DNA of 64,000 nucleotides from Glandiceps talaboti (lineage: Eukaryota; Hemichordata; Enteropneusta; Spengelidae): positions 11,754,651 through 11,818,650 of the forward strand of contig NC_135563.1 in NCBI RefSeq assembly GCF_964340395.1. Direction: 5' to 3'. A program made the position numbers and the translations under genes. Numbering within the stretch: position 1 is the first letter of the stretch; each line of letters opens with the position of its first letter. The notes beneath the pieces were generated by a model. The model was given only the letters and a program-made list of their open reading frames with translations. It did no database searches and had not been told where the DNA came from. This document shows, piece by piece, positions 55,701-64,000 of the stretch.

Positions 55701-58343
55701 TGCCGTTAAAAGCAATTTAATGACAATAAAAGAGATGAGTGTTGTTCTAATTGCATAATTGATATGCCGCTTAAGTGGCTGTTATGAAAATATAACATGT
55801 ATCGTAATTTATAAATTTGAGTGCTAGCATAAAAAATGATGAAACACGGACACTAGCCACCAACGGACAACATGTATATTCTTTATTTTTGTCGTGTTAT
55901 GGTATTTTAAGATAAATGTTCTCGCGACTGTATTTTTACGTAACGATATTTAACAAAATGTTCATGATGAATGGATGTTGTTAAGGTTATATGCAATAAT
56001 TGCAACAGTGTTGATATGTGTTCATATGTCAACATACATTACAATAAAAATTGTGCTAATGTGATCTATAACATCATAATTCATAGAAATTGAATAATAT
56101 AATTGGATCGTCTCACAAATTCACTGAGAAAGTTAAGATAGAAGTAAATACACATCGTCGAAACAATTATCTTGTAATATTATAGTATTTATATATATTT
56201 AATTCTTGAAGCGCAACTTTAAGTCAACCTGACGCAAACGCGGGACTTTCATTCAGCTCTCATTTCAGAAAAAAACCTAAGTACATTTAGTTGTACATGT
56301 ATGTGGACAATTTAAATATTTATTCAATAACAGAAGTATTTGTACAGGGCTTTGCTATGTACTTTACAGTATTTACTCCGATTAACATGGCAATATTTGC
56401 TGTCGACAACCACCCACAACTCAGCAAAAAGGAATATTGAAACAGTATTCAATGCTGTACACTTCAAAGGGCAAGAATGAATGTTTGCTTCACATACAAA
56501 CGTTACATGCTGAGCAAATACACTTTCTTGCTAATAGTGCTAAAAATGAACAAGGTGATAACGCAGAATTTTCAATTAGTAAGAAGATATGTACATTGTT
56601 TGTTCGATTATGTATACTCAATATTAAGAGTATTTCCCCGTAACCTTTATGACAGAGTATGGAATTGGAGAAGGGTGAAATAAATGAGTTGGACTAGTAA
56701 TACCTGTAGGCCAGCAAAAGTCATTTAGAAAAAGTTTCACTTGCATATGGTACATTTAAAGAGTTTTGTTGAGCTGAAACATGGAATACTGGCTCGCGTT
56801 ATCAAATGTTACACGGACGCATTAAAAAGTCCCAATAGACGAGTAACGCAATATTGAAATCAAATTAAACTTAAAATATGTTAAGATGGATAACTGATAG
56901 TTGTATTCCCAGATTCGAGCGACTCTTCATCTAGGACTCGGCCACTAGATCAGGCACTGAATCACCGGATCTATAACTTATGGAAACAAACTGGGTGCAA
57001 GATAAAGATTCTATTGCATTACTTGGATAATGATAAAGATTGCTTTGTCGCTGTTTGTTGTTGTCAATTTATTTTAACCAATGATTGATGACGTTTATGA
57101 TTCATCAACCTAACTATATAAGTCAGTAGAACCACAGGGACCAAAAAAGCGCCTGTCTGTCTGCGAGAACTGATATATTAAAACAACATGAAAGGGGAAC
57201 AGTCATCCTATGCCAGTAGTTATTATCGTGTTTTAGTGTGTCCACTAGTACCTTAGAAATTTATTCATGCATGAAACCCGTATGGATGATTTTTTAATCA
57301 AGTTTAAAATACTGAATGATGTAGTATATGTATGTATCCATCCTGACTTACAATTGACTAAATGATGTAAAGGCCAAATCGTCTGTAGATTGTAGCGGGA
57401 CCGCATATCGTTTTGCAGGTGCTAAAAACCATTAACATGTACTAGTTACAGAAGATCAATATCATTAAAATCAGTATTCTATCATATTACCATGCACAAG
57501 TCAAGTAATTGCCTTTGAACTGAATAAAACTTTCCAAATTGTTATTATTTTTTCCAAATTTTTCAAGGCATGAATTTATTATTCCCTACGTGCACCAGGA
57601 AACTACTCGTGACCTAAGCGACGCGTTGTGACAACAGCCCGTAGGTCACTTGCATTTTCTTTGACTGAACGGAGGAAAATATTGGGAATAATGTCTAAAT
57701 ATTGGACAGAATGAAAATCAAAATGAAAGTTTTATCGGAGCGATGAAGTTGCCTTGGTGAAGGCCTAGCACGTTTCTTATCTTACTTCATTTCTGCATTT
57801 TGAATACCGAACTTTGAATCGATCGATTATAATGTACTCTTTGCAGATTGAAGTTGTCAAGGACTCTATAGTGTCATCTATAATGTGGTGTATGCCAATA
57901 ACATGTATGTACGTGTATGCACATGTTTAGATAGTTGATGTTACGTTTAAGACTACAACGTAATCAAGATTTGAAATATCAAAGCTTTTGAAACACCGAT
58001 AGGAGAGTTTCATCTTTGGAAATATTCTGAGCTGTTTAACAGCAGATAAACGTATACCTTAAAAGAATAACACTTTAGGAGGATGTGTTCATGTATAGGT
58101 GTCTTAATATAAATGTGTAGAAAGTGTTTTGATTGACCCAAACCTTGAACTTTTACGGCAAAGCTGTATCAAATGGTTGAACTTTGTTAGGATGGAGTAT
58201 CAAATGAAAATTCTATGTAGACGATTTAATAACCAATATCAGAACAACTAAATTGGTTTCTGGAAATAAGATAGGAAGTGCCTAATGTGTTAGACTTGAT
58301 GTGACTATGGTGAGCAGATACGTTTATAAACATCTTGTGTATG

Positions 58344-58346
<3 letters not shown>
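51900..58346. other. No gene seen in about 6.4 kb; TG array and two CRE palindromes
   Basis: A TG array of about 20 units is at 52703-52742. TGACGTCA is at 52321 and 54143. Short frames (54294-54509, 56437-56683 and others) lack any supporting signal. No recognisable mobile element was found. Confidence 0.45.
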
Positions 58347-58430
<84 letters not shown>

Positions 58431-58440
58431 TATATATATA
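58347..58440. repeat. TA dinucleotide array
   Basis: About 42 TA units, one C interruption, then more TA. A second short run lies at 58465-58478. Confidence 0.97.
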
Positions 58441-59082
58441 GACTATTGCGCTCTGCCACTGCGGTATATATATATATTTATAAACAAACACGTGTGTATC
58501 AGGTCAATGCACATACATACACACACAAAATGTAGAACCTTCGATGACGTTCACTTCGACCCCTCCACCTTCACCCGAAAGTACACTTGATTTTAGTTCT
58601 AGATTGGTACCTAAAAGTTAAAATTGAAAAATATTACACATACCCCTTTGACTACCAATAAATAATAATTACTGACCTTTCAAAAAGACATTTCTCGTTG
58701 TCGGTATATAAATTGAGCATCACCATATTTCAAATTGTCAATGGTACTGTCACCAACGTCCGTGGTGTATGACCACATTTTATATCTCATTGAAACTACA
58801 TTTTCCTTGCAACGTAAATAAATGGCAGACACTGAAAGTTTCTTTCGTACCACTTAAGAGGGGACAGGTTAGCGAAGGAAATACCATCATGTACGTAGTA
58901 AAGTATTTCTGTACCTTTATCTTTATTGTTTTATTGACAGCACTTGTAAAGAAATGTGCGTGGGATGTTTTATCACATCACAAAATCAAGTGATCGTACT
59001 TTACTATATTCCTATATTGATGTGTACTGTGTAGACCAACGAATATATAAGTTTAGAGTCTTATGTCAACAGGCACATAAAG
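58441..59082. other. No gene seen
   Basis: AT-rich spacer between two microsatellites. Confidence 0.45.
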
Positions 59083-59204
<122 letters not shown>

Positions 59205-61659
59205 ATACCCTTGTCGAAGACAGTTAATTAAAGCCATCTGTCACATGTATTTGCAATTGATAAATCAATTTTTAAGAAAAATCATTACGGTCGTTTATTG
59301 AAATTTTCAATCTTTAAACCTAACTGTGCGAAGATATCTGGTCTCATTACCTCCCCAGCATGTCATCGTCAGGAATCATTTAGCTGTCTGTTGTTACAAT
59401 TGTGGAAAACACTGCAAATGACAAATTCCATGAAATTAACAACGTATTAAATTGTCAGCGTCTGCGCAAACACACAATTAGAAAATGCTTGAATGACAAT
59501 TTCACACTTAACCTCTTAGGACTCTCCAAAGATAACATTTACATCGCGGACAAGTTGTTAGACACTCAGTGAAGTTTAAAAATTTAACGTTTGATAATGT
59601 TATAGATAAAATTTTCCCTCGAGTGGCGTAATGTCACAGGGTAATCGATTACATCTGATTTATAACAAACTAGTAAAAAGAAAAAAGACGTCTTTCTTTA
59701 TTAAAGTCGACAGCTACTTTCCGAACGCTCAAAACGCCTGGGGAATAAGACAAATCCATCGATCTTGTGAGTGGAAATTTTCTTACAGATAATAAAGTAA
59801 GAAAGCGTACTCAAAAAGTTTTGAAATGATTTCACAAGATAAGAGTAATTTGTATTCAATTAGTGCTGGACAGTAACGTTAACTGTAAAAATAATTGCTA
59901 CACAAGCATTAATCACGATAGTTAAATCAAATAAACAGAGTCATATTTTATGCAACTGATAGCACCCGTACATTCAACCTACCTTTTTATCGTTTTGCAA
60001 TCGATAAAATGTCTCGCACAATAGATCATAATTTCTTTGATCTCGCATTATCGAATCATTTTCGTGTCTTAGAAACAAAGATAAGAAAGCTAAAGTAGTT
60101 ATAACTCAGAAAAGGAAATACAGGTAAACAATTATAAATGTCATTCAGTTACTGGAAGTGCTTTTATCTTAACAAAGTGTATGTATATAGAGAACATTTA
60201 TTTAGCTTTAAAATTGTTAGTAAATGTATTATAAAATGAATAATGAATGGTCATATTATAACTGACGTAAGGATTTTTCTCATCTTGCTAAGGTATTTGT
60301 AAGAAATTGTGTGCTTCATTCTGACATCCTCTTTGTTGAGAATGACTGCTTGCAATGTTCATTACACATATCAATGTTTCTGTTAGCCTATATATAACCA
60401 ACTGGGTGACTTGTAGAGCTTCTTGTGACATATAGTCGAATTGGTTCTTTTGTTGAACAAGATGACACGGATCACTGCAATTTGAAATATCTTACTCCAT
60501 TGAATAGAATTTTATTTGAATAGAGTGCTTTTTGTTTGCGATATTGTTCCCCATAGTTATACTTAAACGTCCATATTCCTTGGTGATTAGTCAGAGTGGC
60601 AGAAACCTAATGTACAATTTATGATACATTCAATCGAAAAGTAGGAGGGTAATATCAGATTCAAAAACAGATATCACCTGAGTAGATAGTAAGACTTGCT
60701 GATATGTATACTTTGTTGTGTATAAAAGAAAAGACGCCATTAAAACTTTGTATCGAATACTACAACATACGTCGAGAAACCAATGATTTATAATTCTTTC
60801 CGTATTGAAGTAAACATGTAAAGATGTGAAAACAGAAAGTACACGCGCGGCAATGCCAATCCGCTTACGTTTTAATTTGACCTTATACAGAGGTTAGGAA
60901 AGATTATTTATATCCTGTAAACCCCAATATATATCAGTTGAACATGTGCACATGACAGCTCCGAGCTGACCTTACATAATTAGCAATATTTCTTTGTTGA
61001 AATAGGATTTGTAGCGTTCATGGCGTTCAGCTAAAGCTTTCATGTTTACTGTGTTACACTGAAAAAGTCACAAGAACTGCAATCAATAAGTTGACCGGAA
61101 ATAGTCTAAAATTAGTGTTTACATCCCCATTAATATAAAATAAAGAGTTTAAATCTTGTTTGTGTTCCTCTAATTTCTATCAGCAATATAATTTCAAACC
61201 TTAGGTTTTATAAAGACAACATTCAGACATAATTAACAATTAAAACTCATACTGAGACGTGATTATTCTGAAATGAATTTATCAATTCAACTATTATATA
61301 ACAAATTAGTATTACATTTGACATTAAGTTTAATTATTCAAACGACAGGTGTTGTTACATAGGTATCATGGAATACAATTCAGTTATGCTTATTAAAACT
61401 TTATTGCCAAAACTGTTAGCAATATGCATTGTAATCTATTTATAGACGCCTTATTTCTTAGCCGCATATTCGATGAGGTAGTCCAACGTCGCCGCAATAC
61501 CCCTGTGATGTATAATTTGATGAGTGTAAATTGAAAGAAATAATTATAGAAATTTGGTGAGCGTGCAGGGGAACTACATGCACTAAAATTACTCGTAAAT
61601 CGTCATAGGCGTCACGTGAGAAAAAACACAGACGTAATAAAGAACTACAAAAACAAGTG
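59205..61659. other. No gene seen in about 2.5 kb
   Basis: AT-rich unique-looking DNA. Confidence 0.45.
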
Positions 61660-61808
61660 TATTCTTTCTCACTATTATTTTTTAGAATGTAAAAACACGT
61701 TTAGGGTCGAAGGCTTATACTAGGGTCGGTCGAGTTACTGGAAACACACATTTTTAGGTTTTTGGCCTAATGAAACACTCGTTTGAGTGTTAGTGAGAAA
61801 AGAAAGCA
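61660..61808 (+). mobile_element. Best-preserved half of the GTAGGGTCGG repeat family
   Basis: Reads ACACGTTTAGGGTCGAAGGC, then TTATACTAGGGTCGGTCGAG, then TTACTGGAAACACACATTTT, then TAGGTTTTTGGCCTAATG. It is bracketed by TTCTTTCTCACTA at about 61665 and TAGTGAGAAAAGAA at about 61792, which are inverted to each other and may be the ends of this copy. Confidence 0.6.
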
Positions 61809-64000
61809 CTGTAGTTACCCGAAGTAATACTCAGAAGATGATCGATTCTTTAATTTCAATTTCAGTAAAATATTCTGTCATGGGCACGCTGCTGGTTTAG
61901 AAAGTATATGTACGTTGACGTCAAATATTGATTTAAGTGTAATCAAAGGACTTACTGAAGTGTATAATGAGAGTGCATATATACATAGACTAGTAATATA
62001 CAATGTGTCTGAATGTCTGGAATATTAAGCCCTTACCAGCCGAATTTATAATTTTTTGAAGGATATTTTGAAGACAAATTATTAGAAAATATTTCATTTC
62101 ATTTAACCTAGACTGTAGGTTCCATGACACGTTCTTAGCATTTAGAGGTCGCAGTTATATGAAGAATGCATATATATTCAACTTGAAAGTTCGATAGCCA
62201 CTACAGCAGGTTGCTATTATGCTGCAGTATGTTCTTTAATAAGCGATGGTATTTATCAAACCCTGGGAAATAAACTGTTCCACGGAACTCTATATTGGCA
62301 CTGATTGAGACCAGAGAAAAGGGAGGGGGTCTGATCAAAATGTCGTTTCAGAAGGTTTAGATTCTGCTGCAGTACGTGATTTAACAAGAATAACTATTTA
62401 GAAGACTGTAGGAAAGACAGAGCTCGTAGAAATTGATTGAAGACCAGTACAGTCGTTTCATTTCAAGAATATACTAGTATGTGTACCGTTTACCGGCGAA
62501 ATAGTTCTTGACAGTTGAAATGTATCATAATTATGTTGTTTTAACAAGAATCTATTTATCCTCTCCTTTTTCAAACCTCACGGGAATTATTAAATCGCTT
62601 TTGCCAACCTGCAAATTTAGTAGTTCCACTCTATCACTAATGGAAGGCCTGAAGTTCGTTCACATCCGTATACTAGTCTGTGCTTTCAAAGTAAGGGAAG
62701 ATAGTAACTTTTTTTCCTCAGTTTAATGATGACCACTTTACTACTACCTCGTCGTTATTTAGTCCGAATGGGAAACATGTAACGAATGTCATTCATTTGA
62801 ATCGATTGACGTCCACTTTAACTATTGCTGACAATTACGTGTGTAACCTCGATAGCATGCCTCATTACCATCTTTCAAACAATCAAACACAGCTTCGTTT
62901 CTGTGTTTTCGATATTTTTCCCGTAAATTAGTCAAACTTGACGACTCTGATAATCATTTATGCTAAGCCTTATGCGGTTTCTTCTAATGATTGTCACGAG
63001 TCATGATTTTGCCATCGCTGAGATCACATTTTCTGTCTCAAGTAGGTGACAGATTGCTACCCTTGCATACTTATCTGTGAACAAACTAATGACTTCAATA
63101 GATTTTGTCTACCACTGTAAGACTGATTGAATGACCTATGGAAGATATTTCATCATGTATAATGCAGGCAACCGAAACAAATAAATAAGGGTTGATGAGC
63201 TTCATCAAGTTTTCCTAACAAGGAATTAGGGTCTGAATAATAAGTAGCGATAATAGGTAGTCGTTGATGAGCATTCATAATCTATTGGCTGTGTTTATCA
63301 TACCAATGAATACACCTAACCTTGACTTACCGATTCAGACATTTGTTAATTACAAAAAAGTGAGTGGCAATATGTTCCCACGAGATGTTCTATGAATGTA
63401 TTTCGTCACCAACGTTTTTTTTCCAGATGATCACATTATTTGTCCTCATTTCCACAAATGGCTTGAAAATTAAAAGTTTGAAAACGTATTGTGCAAAAAG
63501 GTAGAACTGTGCCTCCAATTTATCAGGTATAAAATACGTGAGACGTGAAAGTATGAGAAGTTGTATCATCAGACGAAATAGTTTGTGTGACAGTTCTATG
63601 GCTTATTGCATGAGTATATATATTGGTCGTGATATTGTCGAATGCGAGTGGTACTGAGAACAAGATGAAAAGTTAAACTATTGCACATAAATGTTTAAAC
63701 ATGTTTTTCACATCGTGCAATATTCCCTGTCAACTATCTTAATGAAAATTGTTCTCTTTGTGTGTTTGCGTTTGTTTTTATAAAAACATCAAAACACTGT
63801 ATAATGCTTTTTTTTGGGGGGGGGGGGGGGTTCTTCGCAGATACATGTATGAGATCCATTGCGACATGTTGTTTATTGACATTTTTACGGCCACGTAAGA
63901 ATAAGCATACATCTACTACTATGTTCATTTGTGTGGACGGCATAACCCAATATCATTACAACGTAAAGCTTACTTCATCAAAGAAAATCAATAATTGCAT
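61809..64000. other. No gene seen; one CRE palindrome and a T/G homopolymer
   Basis: TGACGTCA at 61916. A run of eight T followed by about 15 G at 63808-63830, which may be an assembly weak point. Short frames (62508-62726, 63734-63943) have no support. Confidence 0.45.

Overview
The window is AT-rich eukaryotic DNA, roughly 36% GC by eye, that reads as gene-poor intergenic or intronic sequence. There are no compact operons and no long ORFs. It holds many long microsatellites (TA, GTAT, GA, TG, CTAC, ATC), several fossil transposable elements, and only scattered exon-sized open frames. The type of debris (MITE-like elements with G-rich inverted ends, a LINE 3' end with an AAATAAAT-type tail, a composite tandem-repeat element with a terminal palindrome) is what I would expect of a marine invertebrate such as a lophotrochozoan or basal deuterostome. 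I cannot name the species, and this attribution is inference.

Layout. Positions 1-153 are a possible 3' coding end of a gene entering from the left, followed by a 3' UTR with AATAAA at 346. A MITE-like element with G-rich inverted ends lies at 1213-1725, and a degenerate dispersed repeat at 2587-3150. From 6.4 to 7.4 kb there is a giant compound microsatellite running into a long foldback sequence, part of which recurs at 37.1 kb. From 7.4 to 27.2 kb the DNA is mostly unique, with weak exon candidates at 15.4-15.9, 17.0-17.7, 18.4 and 22.7-22.9 kb, a perfect histone-type 3' stem-loop without a histone gene at 23.4 kb, and a degenerate minisatellite at 25.0-25.3 kb. The densest structure is 27.2-29.4 kb. 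There, a palindrome, a TG microsatellite, four 146-bp repeats and six 114-bp repeats are bounded by 10-bp inverted ends, and a second, G-rich TIR element lies directly beside them. From 32 to 40 kb there are copies of a TIR-bearing family marked by GTAGGGTCGGTCGG (also at 19.0 and 61.7 kb) and a LINE 3' end at 39.0-39.4 kb. From 41.4 to 52 kb there is a decayed ORF, a signal-peptide-like exon at 45.2 kb with a phase-compatible exon at 48.4 kb, an L1-like remnant at 49.8 kb and a short RT-like VDD motif at 51.8 kb. From 52 to 64 kb I see mostly nothing beyond microsatellites and one more repeat copy.

No complete gene, tRNA, rRNA or CRISPR array is visible. By a rough estimate from base composition, the longest non-repeat frames (about 115-130 codons) are what chance gives in 64 kb, so ORF length alone supports no gene here. 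The best leads are the composite Helentron/DINE-like element, the dispersed TIR family, the orphan histone stem-loop, and an apparent excess of the perfect CRE palindrome TGACGTCA (ten copies).
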